Assembly: GCA_023053575.1 (NCBI GenBank)
Contig: JAKZAP010000015.1
Span: 14,814,142-14,878,141, forward strand
Direction: 5' to 3'
Length of the DNA stretch: 64,000 nucleotides
From: Branchinecta lynchi
Taxonomy: Eukaryota; Arthropoda; Branchiopoda; Anostraca; Branchinectidae
Part shown: positions 1 through 11,090 of the stretch, one piece after another
How positions within the stretch are numbered: the stretch's first letter is position 1
Layout of the letters: each line of letters opens with the position of its first letter
Notes under the pieces: model-generated
What the model was told of the DNA's origin: nothing
Databases searched by the model: none
What the model saw: only the letters and a program-made list of their open reading frames with translations
Program-made: the position numbers and the translations under genes

Positions 1-30
1 TGCCTGAAATGGGGCTAGTGTACCAGACTG
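1..30. mobile_element. Right terminus of a long-TIR foldback element (truncated by window edge)
   Basis: The first 30 bases match the right end of the element at 8743-9441 (GGGGCTAGTGTAC.AGACTG). The rest lies outside the window. Confidence 0.7.
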
Positions 31-3000
31 GGCTACATATTTATTTATATCCCACCAAATGCACATAACGACAGCAGAGGTAGAGAATACAAAGGCAAAA
101 ACAACAGCAAACAAAAACTCAACAACACAGAAAATTCATACCGTACCGTACTAAATTTTCCTACTTGGAATAAAAAATTTGTGAAAAACATTTTGTAGAC
201 GATGAGCTGGATCGCTTGATGATTAGAGATGCTGACGTTCTCTCCAGTGTCAAAATGAGATCTTGGATGTCGCACTTTTTGACTAATTTACGGTTACAAC
301 AGGAATGCGGGAGATACATTAAAATAGTTCAATGATTACAGCATAGAAATCAACTAGGCTAATATCTAGGACTTGAACAATCAAGTCCCCCAAACTACGG
401 TAGTGGTAGGCTATCTTACTTCGAACATTGCCTAACTTCGAACAGACCCAATGAATATGATGAAAATCTGATGAAGCAAGTACTTTGCAGATTAGACGAA
501 TGTTTCCAAATAGTAATTTAAGTGAAAAAATAAAGAAGCCACAAACTGTTATTCTTTTAAACCTTATCTCTTTGTTCCTTAGGTAGGCTATTCTGCACCC
601 TTTCCCTGCTATTTTACAATGTCCTAAATTCTACATTAGGCTACTTTCACCCACAGTGAGGAGTTCGGAGGAGTATCACTTGGCTCTCAGCAGATTTTTC
701 AGTTCTTAATTAGATGATCATTACCAATTTCATTGTTTCAGAGGCAAAAAAAAATAGGGTAGTAAAAAGTTTAGAGAAGTATTCAAAGAAACACAGGGCT
801 GCCTCTACTGTATATATTGTCGTCTATGGAAAACCAAATTCTCTTAATTGAAGAGAACTTTAAACACAAACTGAAAATAACTAATTTTAAAATAAATCTG
901 AGAGTGGCTACTCTATCTTAAGTTAATTTTTTTATATTATTAGGAGATTCTGACTTCCCCTAGCCTAATCAGGAAAATTCCTCAAAAACAATGCTAGACG
1001 TAGAAAGACAAAATAGCCTATATTTATGTAAATTTTTGAAGCCCAACTTCAAGAGCAAAAGGTAGCCACAAAAAGTACAATCAGCAGTAGCACAATTTTG
1101 CAGATTTTCCATAACAAAAACATGGATTGTCACAAATGTGTCTTATCTTTTTTACAGATTTTTACTAACTGAAACAGCTTCCAAAACTATCTAAAATACA
1201 CTACTGCATTCAGGAGTAAATTATCTATTTAATAAGGTCAAAAGTAAATTGTACAAGAAGTAAAAGGCAGCAGAGAGCAGCACCACTAAATCTATGGCAG
1301 CACCACTAAATCACCACTTGAAGATTACATTCATTTTCTCTCTTATAATTCATTTGCTCCAAACATGGACACATGGCTCCAAACATGGACATCCGGCAGC
1401 TGAAGGTTTTTTTCCTGTGACAATCCAGACTGAGGATTCACAATCTGGATTCTCCAAAATGCATTAACTCTGGCAAATGGGGGTGAGTTGGGTATGACAC
1501 GGCAGGTACACTCTCAGAACTATTGGTTCTATTAATTTTATTCATCTGGGTTTGAAGCAGGTAAGAGCCATCTACTTTACGAAGGAGAAAACGAGTTAAA
1601 AAAAAACATATTTACTCACGGCATTTTTATGCATAAGTTAAAGCATAAGTTTTTGGCATAAATTGTTTTTTAGCATAAGTTAAAAAACATATTTTTTAAC
1701 TTATGCTAAAAAACATGTTTTTGACCCTCAAAGTGAGTTTTTGGTTTTAATATGAACTCCCATACGGATAAGGTAGGCCTACTATCAAATAGGATAACCA
1801 TTTCTTGCAGGTACCTTGGTAAGGGGCGATTCCATTGTTACCTACATAACCTAGAAAGGCTGTACCGGCATCAATTCTCAACTTGGATCATCATCAAATC
1901 ATCAGAGAAACAGCAAATCTACTCTCTCCGATTACAAAGTGGCAATTCGACAATATTGCTTCATTGAAAGATTCTTGACTTCAAATGACTTCTTCTTGAC
2001 AACCAAGAAGGGATCAGGATTTTCCGATTATCAGAGAAAAAATATTTCATAATCTGTAGCGGCGAGTCGGGTAGCATGACACATTTTTTTTTTCGTTTCT
2101 TAATTCTCTTAAATTTGTATTTTTGTTGCCAAATATTTCGCAAATTTAGCTAATGGTAGGAGAATCATTTCCTGATTTTTAAATGTTAGGTTTTTGACTG
2201 TTTTGTTTAAAACCAGTGGCTACACTTTTAATGGACTAGGCCTAAAACACCCTACTGAAAAATTACAAAAAATGGACTAGCAATCAAGGCCTAGTGAAAA
2301 GGTGACAGAAATTGGCAACATAAGATATACTTGCGATAATTTAGGATAGACAAGTCCACTTCCAGTCGAACCTGGTCAGGAAGCTTTCTAGGTCCACTGT
2401 AAAGGCGCATGTACCACAGTTTTTGAATTTTACGCGAGAATGGTTAGTGATGCCACATCGAAAATTTAGATAGTGATAGCTTGTTCACACGGGACTGAAA
2501 TAAGCGCGTAAACAGCGGCTGATCTGTTCAGACGACAGATCAACTGTTTGGGGTTAGCAGGAGAATTAAAAAGAAAAAAACTGATTCCGAATATTCTTTT
2601 TGTTTGTAATAAAATATATAAAATTAACACAAACATCTTGTGAGTTTGTCAAAGTCAAATATAGTTGAGTTGTAGTCTTTAGAGTAGATAAAAGCCACAA
2701 GTCGAATATTGACAGATTTCAGGCGACTGGCTAAATTTCAAGTTAAAATCAAATAAAATAAATTCAAATATTTTTGCTTTTAAAACTGAACATCAAATAT
2801 GATTAATAGTAAATATAAACAATACAAGAAGACAATGCAATCATTTAGTGTTGTTCAGTCACTTTTCAGTGAAGGTTGAATTGGAAAATTATTCAAATTG
2901 TTGTTTTATCCAGGTTTTATCTAAGAAAAACATTGAAAAAAGTATCAGACATAAACAGAACATACGCTATTGAAATTAGAAAATTATTCTACCTTTTCTT

Positions 3001-3380
3001 CGAAATCATACTTGTATGCTCAATGTAAAAATCATGTTATGTTCACATTGCTGTGACAGAATTTGAACTGGATTGACCTAAAACTCGCCAAGCTTGACTA
3101 ATTTCCCTAATTACAGTCTGTTTACTGTCCCTAGAGTCATCAAAGGTCACATTCCAGAGGATTTAGTTTATCCCGACAGGTGACCGCGACGACAATAAGC
3201 GCCTATTTGGAAAATCAGCGGCTGATTTTTGGAATTTTTTCAACCGCTATTTACGCGCGTAAATCAGCCGCTGATCGAGAATCGGCCTTTTGGTCGATAA
3301 CATAGAGTAAATTTGGATTCGTAAAAAAATGTGAAATGGTCACTTTTGGTCGGAATCAAGACTGATTCAGTTTCGTTTTT
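31..3380. other. No gene recognised; AT-rich, small local repeats
   Basis: Open frames here are short and uninformative. Visible structures are small duplications near 1285-1315 (GCAGCACCACTAAATC twice) and 1362-1392 (CTCCAAACATGGACA), the palindrome at 1664-1714, and related GCGCGTAAA...CAGCSGCTGAT sequences at about 2500-2530 and 3215-3280 that may be ends of an unrecognised element. Confidence 0.6.
1664..1714. repeat. Near-perfect 51-bp palindrome
   Basis: TTTTTTAGCATAAGTTAAAA is followed by its reverse complement around the centre ACATATTTT. Partial copies of the arm (GCATAAGTT) occur just upstream at 1631-1650. AT-rich hairpin; no gene. Confidence 0.8.
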
Positions 3381-3389
3381 GGCGGTGTC

Positions 3390-4068
3390 TATCGTTCCCC
3401 TATCTGGGAATCGATACTCCACACGCTATTGTTCCCCGATTGTCTGGGAATTGACGTGTCAGGAGCTAATGTTCCCCGACAGATCGGGGAATCCACTTGC
3501 CCAGGGCTAATCTTCCCCGCCAAGTCGGGGAATCGATGTACGCTGGGCTAAAATTCCGCGAGTACTCGGGGAACCGAAGTGTCCAGAGCTAATGTTCCCT
3601 CATAATCAAATAATCGATTTAGAGATCGGGGAATCGAGGTATGAGGGGCTAACGTTCCCCGACATGCAAATATTGATTTTGTTGAGTTGAAGTCGGGGAA
3701 TCCTAATGCCAGGGGCTAATGTTCCCCGATAAGTAATAATGGCTTTTGAGGTCGGGGAATCGAAGTGTCCAGAGCTAATGTTTTCTCATAATCAAATAAT
3801 CGATTTAGAGATCGGGGAATCGAGGTATGAGGGGCTAACGTTCCCCGACATACAAATATTGATTTTGTTGAGTTGAACGGGGAATCCTAATGCCAGGGGC
3901 TAATTTTCCCCGATAAGTAATAATGGCTTTTGAGGTCGGGGAATCGAAGTGTCCAGAGCTAATGTTTTCTCATATCAAATAACCGATTTAGAGATCGGGG
4001 AATCGAAGTGTGAGGGGCTAATGTTCCCCGACATGCAAATATAATTTTGTTGAATTGAGGTCGGGCTT
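3390..4068. repeat. Array of about 13 hairpin units with higher-order repeat
   Basis: Each unit has a G/C stem GTTCCCCGA...TCGGGGAAT and the linker (A)GGGGCTAAT. The first five units have short loops (units about 40-45 nt). Later units have AT-rich loops of 20-35 nt and group in threes into a period of about 182 nt (3589-3771, 3772-3952, then partial to 4068). Stem complementarity is largely kept where loops differ. Confidence 0.85.
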
Positions 4069-4345
4069 TAGATTCCAACAAACGAAATGGAATAAAGAAG
4101 CTGAATAAAGAAGCTTGGATGGTGCAAAAATCATGGGGCCTGCGTTGTTCCATCTAAGGTCTGAAAGGAACACAATTCATTGTCATGGTAAAAGTCCTGA
4201 GTAGAATGTTTCATCTAAATAATATTTATCTAATCCTGTGACTTGGGGATGTGAATTTTTTCGATGAATTTGCCTTTTGCCCACTGTTCCTATGACCCGC
4301 TTCGATTTGACTGTTGTGGTGGTTGGCAAACGCATGTTGACACGG

Positions 4346-4417
4346 TCCTCTGTAACCCAGTGGTAGAGAATTGGCATAGAACGCCGAAAGTCCTGACTTC
4401 CAACCCCGGCTGAGGAA
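4346..4417 (+). repeat. tRNA-like sequence, probably the head of a tRNA-derived SINE
   Basis: TCCTCTG...GAGGA ends can form an acceptor stem. TAACCCAGTGGTAGAGA resembles box A, and GACTTCCAACCCC resembles a mutated box B (GGTTCRANYCC). The cloverleaf is imperfect, so a SINE head or tRNA pseudogene is likelier than a functional tRNA. Confidence 0.45.
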
Positions 4418-4771
4418 CACTTTTGTTTCTCAGTTCACGACATTATAAACGGATACGACCTCCGCGGGAGAGATGAAGAGTAGCTGAATATTTTTCGTCA
4501 GTTTCGGATTCCAGTGAAGCTTGATGAGTCTGTATGTGCAAGTGTTAATTTTGACGAGGGATAACGGAAGAGCTGAAAGCTCATATTGTACTTGTAACGG
4601 TCATTTAGCGTTTTTTGGTTTTTTGGCTAAGAGTCGCAAACAAATCGAACATCTAGGATCCTTCGACTGCTTGTATGTCCCATACAGATCGGATCACGCC
4701 TTCAAGAGTTAAGTATCTGACAGATCACAAGAGCCCCCTCGAACTTCTCTAACAAATCCGAATCCGGTCGG

Positions 4772-5757
4772 CAGGGGCGTCCCGAGGGGGGGGGGGGTGT
4801 TTCCCCCCCCCCAGAAGGTCAGTAGAAAAAAATTTCGGTAAATTTTGACCGGTGCGGCGAAGCCGTGCCAGTCAAAATTTGTCAAATCCAAACTTGATGA
4901 TTTTTATAGGGACTACCGGATTAATTCTCAGGTAACCTACCGGAATTTTACTCAGGGCTTCTACCGAAATCTTGCTCAAGGAATCTACGGGAACTGTCTC
5001 AGGGAATTTAATGGAGGCAGGATCAGGGGATCTACCAGGCTTTCCCCCGCGGAATCTACTAGAATTTGAAATCTGCCGGAATTTTCCTCGGGGAATCTTC
5101 CGGGAATTTGCTCATAGAATCTACTGGAATTTTGCTCAGGGAATCTACCGGAACTTTGCTCCGGGAATTTAACGGAATTTTGCCCAGGGAATCTACCAGA
5201 ATTTTCCTCCGGGAATCTACCGGAATTTTCCTCAGGGAATCTACCGGAATTCTCTAGGAACCTACCGGAATTTTGCTCAGGGCATCTACCGAAATCTTGC
5301 TCAAGGAATTTACCGGAACTCGTCTCAGTGACTTTACTAGAGACTGAATCAGGGGATATACCGGACTTTGCTCCACGGAATCTACTAGAATTTTGGAATT
5401 TACCCGAATTTTGCTCAGAGAACCCACCTGAACTTTGCTCTGAGAATCTACCGGAATTTTGCTGAGGGAATTTACCGGAACTTTGGTCCGGGTATCTACC
5501 GGAATTTTGCTCAGGGGTTCCTAGTTGTCTAGTTGTATCTCCTAGCTCAGAAGCGGTTTGAAGGGCTTGGGCGTAGGAGGTGAGTAAATTAAAATATACG
5601 ACTGGCAGATGTCTGGAAGGCCCAAGAGTCATACCAGTTAGAAAAAATAGCCAAGAAACACAGCACTATAACCGCAAAACTGTATATCAGACAAAGAAAA
5701 ATGAGCGCCCCCCCCCCCCCCCCCCCTATCAGGAAGGTATTGGGACACACACCCCTG
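4772..5757. mobile_element. hAT-like non-autonomous element, copy 1a
   Basis: Ends are CAGGGGCGTCCC... and ...GGGACACACACCCCTG. The flanking 8-bp target duplication is CCGGTCGG (4764-4771) / CCTGTCGG (5758-5765), one mismatch. Inside are a homopolymeric G/C tract and a minisatellite (4925-5520). No transposase is present. Long open frames on both strands are products of the minisatellite. Confidence 0.8.
4925..5520. repeat. Minisatellite, about 24-26 bp unit
   Basis: About 24 tandem variants of CAGGGAATCTACCGGAATTT(TGCT). The - strand frame reads as a repetitive (F)PEQNSGR-type peptide, which is a by-product of unit length close to a multiple of three, not evidence of a gene. Confidence 0.9.
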
Positions 5758-5976
5758 CCTGTCGGGATAGGAACATTATTTCGAGGGAATTCCGAGCGTG
5801 TGCCAACATTTACAAAATCGTCGAGCTTGCGATTCTGGTCGGAAGGAATGACAATTTTCACCGTCTTAGCTTGTCCGGAAGGGTCTAAGCCAGCATACTG
5901 GACAGATGAACAGACCAACACACAGTACGCTACAATACCTATTTGGTACTTGGCTTACGTGTTCTGCGGAGCCAAC

Positions 5977-7439
5977 CAGGAGTGTCCCGATACCTTCCTG
6001 AGTGTGGGTTGGTGCGGCTTCAGAATTTCGAAATTCTACCGGAATTTTTCGACGTTTTACCGGAAATTCTCCGTACTGGAAATTATCTGCAGAAACTATA
6101 GAATACTGTTTGTTCTGACTTCAATATTGTGTTGCAAACAACAAGAAAAATAGGCTCGTTAAAGTTTAATTGAAAAGGCAGCTTATTTTTAAATCTTTAA
6201 ATCTGATATTTGAAAGCACTGAGATATTTTGACACATCCGAGGGATTTTGTATTTTTCCACGCGGGCTCTGGTAATAACGTTCAGAGTATTCGCGGCTTG
6301 CACGACAAATTTGGGTGCGAATTTGAATTTCAACAAAATCCTGCATTTTCAGGTCCGAGAGGGTTTCGAAGGGTCGGTTTTTTGGATTGGATTGGCTAAA
6401 GGTGCAAAATTGGAGAAGTAAAACCTGTAGGAAATTGATTTTAGGGTGGCTATGGTTATAGCATTTCGGCAGTGGCTACATTTCTAGTTTCTAAATATTC
6501 TATGAAATTGATTGTCCCTGGATAACGGACAAAGGAAGTTTCGCATTTTTATCAGGTTTTCAGGAATATTTAAGTGAAGAAGTGATATGTTATTAAACTG
6601 CCGGATATCATTCCTATCAGGTTAAATTTTAAGATTGTCAGTTAAAAGTAAAAAGTCTGTGGCATTCAACCCATCCTACCCATTTATTCGTCGCGTTTTA
6701 AGCGTTTCCCATTTGTTCACAACACATCCAATTTCACATTCGTCAACTAGATCAGTTTTACTTGCGATTGGTAACAGACGATGGTCAGCCACTGTTGGAA
6801 GCAAAGTGATCTTAACTAACTTTTTCTTACGAAAAAGTCTCTCCCCTTTTGCTGAGGTAACAGTGATTGTCTTAGCCAGCTTGACAGGCTTTCCATACTA
6901 GTCTTTCAATTCACGAAGACTTCAAATATATCTTCAAACTTTTTGTTTGTTTCGAAGCTCTCCTGGCGACTTTCAAGATCATGTCGAAACAAACTTGTTT
7001 CTAAACACTTTTTGGCTTATCACCGGAAAGGAGTTGAGAAAGCTGTCGAAACTGGAGTAGACGGTACCCTGATATTATTCCTGGAACAGTATTTGTAATT
7101 GGAAATCATGTAAATTTCCTGATATTTGTAGTTTGAAATTATGTAAATTCCCTGAGACAAGTTCCGATAGATTCCTTGAGCAAGATTTCGGTAGATACCC
7201 TGAGTAAATTCTGGTAGATTTCGTGTGAGGCAAAGTCCTGTAGATCCTCTGATCCAGCGCCCAGTAAATTCCCTGAGACAAGTTCTTGTAGATTCCGTGA
7301 GCAAAATTCCGGTAGGTTACCTGAACAATAATCCATCAGATTTTCTACAGATCATCAAGGATCAGGTAAATTTGACAAATTTTCAAACTCTCTGGTGGGG
7401 GTAGCACCTCCCCCCCCCCCCCTCCTTGGGACGCCCCTG
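5977..7439. mobile_element. hAT-like non-autonomous element, copy 1b (opposite orientation to 1a)
   Basis: Starts CAGGAGTGTCCCGATACC and ends GGGACGCCCCTG. The perfect 8-bp duplication GAGCCAAC is at 5969-5976 and 7440-7447. The left end matches the reverse complement of the right end of copy 1a, and the same minisatellite appears inverted at 7080-7330. The middle (6200-7000) is non-coding as far as seen. Confidence 0.85.
7080..7330. repeat. Minisatellite inside copy 1b, inverted relative to copy 1a
   Basis: Units such as AAATTCCCTGAGACAAGTTC and GTAGATTCC are the reverse complement of the 4925-5520 family. About ten units are recognisable. Confidence 0.8.
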
Positions 7440-7604
7440 GAGCCAACATAGACTGTTTGGTAATAATTGTCAATCCTGACTCCGGAATTGCCTTGCCGGC
7501 GAAACTGAACTGTCTTCTGCGAGTATACTTGCCAACGGCAAAAATGGAACAACAACAACAACCTTTAGCCTTTGGAAGAGAGGGCTTGACAGAAAAAGAA
7601 TTTT

Positions 7605-8103
7605 GAAACATTTCACTTATAAAGATTCGGCACAAGAACTGAGTTATTTTTGGCAGCGCGGGGAGAGGCAGTTTCGGGAGACAAAACCGAGTGTTTTTTC
7701 TTATTTTTTTTCAATTATTAACGAAAAGTCTCGCTTTATAATAGATGCCTCAAAATTTTCGCTTCTTTTTTTTATTTACTGGTAAGGAACTGCAGGCTGG
7801 GAACCGGTCTCAACATTCTGGCTAGCTTCGTCGAAGAACACTACAATCTGTGACCAGTCGCAGGATTCCATCACCTCTGCCAACACTGTGACTGAAAGTC
7901 CAGTGCCTTCCTGCAAACTCAATTTCTTTAGGAAGAACAGGAGGAATTCAAACCAAGTCCATTTGGAATTTATGTGCGTAGGTTATACCTGAAACATTTC
8001 GTTTTGACAGCAGAAAGGCTACCGTAATGCCTGTTTTAATAAAGAAAAAATGAAGCAACCAATAGTTGTATTTTTGCAGATACCATGTTACGCTATCTGA
8101 TAC
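7605..8103. other. No recognisable feature
   Basis: Unique-looking sequence with no convincing open frame or repeat ends. Confidence 0.5.
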
Positions 8104-8314
8104 AGGAGGGGTATCCAACCTCGGACTTGGTCTGAACAAGGAAACTTCCTTGTAAACTTCTGTGCAGTCCAAAGCAGGTCCTAGGTCATTCAGGATTTCC
8201 TGCTTGAAAGTCGGCACCTTGTTAGGAGTGCACTGGAATACCTTTCAACCTATTTAGGCCAGGTTCAACAGTTCGAGGTTGTGTAAATTCAAGGTTGGCC
8301 GTTGGATACCCCTT
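8104..8314. mobile_element. R11 foldback element, copy 1
   Basis: GGGTATCCAACCTCGGA at the left and its inverse (TTGGATACCCC) at the right, with the same interior (CCTAGGTCATTCAGG...TTAGGCCAGGTTC) as the copy at 11914-12122. Confidence 0.7.
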
Positions 8315-8690
8315 CTGTACCATAGTCTAAAGTCATTTTTTACAGTTACTGTGGTATCTGTGCAACATGGTCTAGGCAGGGTTGCCACGGCTGGGGATTT
8401 ATCCGTGAATTCCGGTTTTTATTTTTGTGATGGGGATTCAGGGATTTCTGGGATTTTGCTCCAGGATTGGGGAAAAATCCCGGGCCGGGATTTTTCTGTT
8501 GATTTTGTGATTTTTGCTCAGTTGGGTAATGTGCAGATAAAAAATAATAAAATTCCAGTAGCTATTTGTCTTTTGGAATTTAAAAAAAATAATCTATTTG
8601 AGTAACACACAGAGATTTTTATCTTGACTTTTTGTTGAGACTCAGCACAATAAAAGCAATACCTCCAAGAGGGATTCTTTGTATCTACTT

Positions 8691-10235
8691 TTTGCTATCC
8701 GAAAACGTTAGTGCCGGGATACTATGACTTTGTATGGTTTGCCAGTCTAGTACACTAGCCCCTTTTCAGGCACGGTGCTCAAACGTCTAGCACCATGTCT
8801 GGGTGCTAGACGTTCAAGCACTGTACCTTGGATTTCATGTATGATGTATGGATTTCAGTATACAGTGCGCACATCAAAAACACAGTTTCTGTCATAACAA
8901 CTGAGCACCAGCTCGGACAGGGCTGAAATTACTACCATGAATTTGAAATCAAAGACAATCCTTTATATATTTTTCACAACAAAAACAGAAGGGCTCGGCT
9001 GATGACAGATGTAAAAAACCTCATTTCCTTTTCTACATAGTCAAGGGTTTTGCATGCAAAGTGTCCTGTGCCTCAGCTTTTTCTACCTAGCAGCCAACCA
9101 GAATATTGGCTCTTGGGGAATAGATAGGGAAAATACATGGAAAATAGATAGGGTGCTGTTAGGTTTTTCATCTCCATCATCATTAGAGCCCTTTTGTTTT
9201 TGTTGTGAAAAATATATAAAGGATTGTCTTTGATTTCTCTAATCCATAGTAGTAATTTCAGCCCTGTCCGAGCTGGTGCTCAGTTGTGATGACAAAAACT
9301 GTGTTTTTTCTGCATGCACTGTATACTGAAATCCATGCACCATCCATGAAATCCAAGGTACAGTGCTTGAACGTCTAGCACCCAGGCATGGTGCTAGACG
9401 TTTGAGCACCGTGCCTGAAATGGGGCTAGTGTACTAGACTGATGGTTTGCCCGTCTGTTAGCACAATAACTCTCGAAGGATTTAAGCTTTTGTTCAACTT
9501 GGGTATAGGGATTCTTAGGTCAAAGTACAGGTAGTTCCTAGATGGGCACTGTAGCCCCGTATTTAGGGATGGAGGTTGAAACTAAGGGGCAAATATTTTT
9601 TTAGATGCTAATGAAATAGTCAATTTAGGGGTAAGGAAGGACACATGCTGAATTCGTTTTTTAAATTTAATTTCTTGCTGGATAGTTTTTTCACCTGAAA
9701 TTTTTCTGGGGTCACTTAAAGATTCGATATCAGGGTAAAAATACAGGCCAAATCCATATCTGAAGTTTATTTTCTCCCTTACAAGACGGCAAAAAAACAA
9801 ATTTTGTTGAAAAGAAGGAGGATTCTCAAGTCTATCAGATTATGTTTGGGGTTAAGAATTCTTGCTGAATCTGTATCTGTTCTTATTTTTCTGAGTGGAT
9901 CAGTAGTTTTCCCGTAGTTAGGGAGAAGGGGCCTAAAAACACATAAAAAGTTATCAGTAAAACTGATTGGAAGGTTGATAAACTGGAAAAAGACACAATG
10001 AGTGAAATACTATACTTGTTCTCACCTTGGATGGACAGTCTGGCTACAGTTGTCTGGGGAAGATTACGAATGAACCTATAATTTACCAAATTTTCTTTTA
10101 ACCAACGTATCTTGAAATGAGTCGGGTCAGAAATCCATTACATCTTTACGGGTTCTCAAAATCAGCCTGACCTGAATGTCTTTATCGAGAAGTCCAAACA
10201 GTATTCCCCTTTGGGGTCCCATCGAAAGCTATGCT
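8691..10235 (+). repeat. R1 long dispersed repeat, diverged copy interrupted by the 8743-9441 element
   Basis: Begins CTATCCGAAAACGTTAGTG (a mutated R1 start). It resumes after 9450 with CCGTCTGTTAGCACAATAAC and the diagnostic GGGCTCTGTAGCC-like and TTTAGGGGTAAG segments, and ends near GGGGTCCCATCGAAAGC. No coding frame. Confidence 0.65.
8743..9441. mobile_element. Foldback DNA element with about 255-bp TIRs and 9-bp target duplication
   Basis: The terminal inverted repeats 8743-8996 and 9186-9441 match at more than 90% by eye, starting CAGTCTAGTACACTAGCCCC. The perfect 9-bp duplication ATGGTTTGC is at 8734-8742 and 9442-9450. Long TIRs with 9-bp duplications are typical of Mutator-like (MULE) elements. 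Within each TIR, GGTGCT.AAACGTCTAGCACC forms a further hairpin. The 190-bp centre has no transposase. Confidence 0.88.
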
Positions 10236-10831
10236 CTTATTATCTACAATTGCCTGTCCTATGTTTCGTTGGATGCCCTATTGCCTGCTATAGCGTATGA
10301 AAGTACTCATTGATATAAATAAAACATCAAAATGATAACGTCAAATATTGTCCACTGGGCAAGTGAAATGATATTGTTGACAAGTAAAATGCGCCTCAAA
10401 TATTAGAAATGCAAGATAGACCAACTTGTATGCAAGAAATGCTCAGTCTGTTAACGGTCTGTTCTGGCTAGTTTGTCCTCTACAAATGTGAGAACATCAG
10501 AAACGACAAAAAACAGAAATGGGGATTTCTGTCCTCATTCCCGGATTTTTTCCCTCCAAATTTGGGGATTTTATTTTTGACTTTGTGGCAACTGTGGGTC
10601 TAGGTGTTTTTTGCAGCTATTATTGTGGTATCTGGCCAGTCAGTGTGGTATAGGAGGGGTACAGTAGAGATATGCTTATGTGAACGTTTGTTAACAGTCA
10701 ACGATCATCGAAGAAAAAACTAAAACCCAAACCAGGCATTTTTCACTATGAATACTTGTAATAACCACTCACGCTTTTGTCACTTTTTGAATATTTGGCT
10801 AATTCACAGCTGAGAGTGACTCAGCTGACAC

Positions 10832-11090
10832 CTGAGCCTCGTTTTTGTTGCAATAGTGCTGCTGCATCGCTGCTGCAGCACTTCTTTGCTTTTGCATAAT
10901 ATGCGTTTTTGGATTCACTTTCTTGCATCTTGCAGGGAAGCACGGACTTGGTCGGGGAGCAAGTCCCTGATTCTCAAGAAGCGCTGCCGTCTTCCTCGGA
11001 AGCGCTGCAGTGCAAAAACGGATGTAGAAAGATTCAGTCCGGAATCGGCCAAGAAGTTGAGCTGCAGCATGCAACAAAAACGAGGCTCTG
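10832..11090 (+). mobile_element. R10 inverted-repeat element, copy 1
   Basis: Ends CTGAGCCTCGTTTTTGTTGC and GCAACAAAAACGAGGCTCTG are inverted complements. Related to 17132-17412 in inverted orientation. Interior palindromes are rich in GCTGC and GCACGGACTTG. Confidence 0.8.

Larger units (their letters stand above)
4713..7604 (+). pseudogene. Possible coding remnant split by two hAT-like insertions
   Basis: Removing the two elements (4772-5757 and 5977-7439) and one copy of each target duplication joins 4713-4771, 5766-5976 and 7448-7604 into one frame of about 142 codons, ending at the TGA 7602-7604. Parts are readable, such as YWTDEQTNTQYATIPIWYLA and NPDSGIALPAKLNCLLRVYL. The family is not recognised. 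It could be a real exon, an older transposon, or chance; an in-frame TAA lies just upstream at 4710. Confidence 0.3.
8377..10596. mobile_element. hAT-like element with TTGCCAC ends, filled by later insertions
   Basis: Starts CAGGGTTGCCACGG and ends GTGGCAACTGTG. The perfect 8-bp duplication GGTCTAGG is at 8369-8376 and 10597-10604. Inverted subterminal sequence (GGGGATTT...) supports the ends. It contains an R1 repeat, which itself contains the foldback element 8743-9441. No transposase is recognised. Confidence 0.82.

Noticed and set aside
4346..4417. Functional tRNA gene
   Set aside because: Box B is degenerate and the cloverleaf imperfect; a SINE head or tRNA relic fits better.
4985..5632. 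215-codon - strand frame with PEQNSGR-type repeats
   Set aside because: It is the translation of a minisatellite inside a hAT-like element; the related inverted array at 7080-7330 gives similar peptides in other frames and none has a plausible gene context.
6635..6901. 88-codon + strand frame
   Set aside because: Inside the non-autonomous hAT-like element 5977-7439 with no transposase-like motifs.
4764..7447. One large element from 4772 to 7439 with inverted minisatellites
   Set aside because: Each half has its own 8-bp target duplication (CCGGTCGG/CCTGTCGG and GAGCCAAC), so two separate insertions explain the data better.
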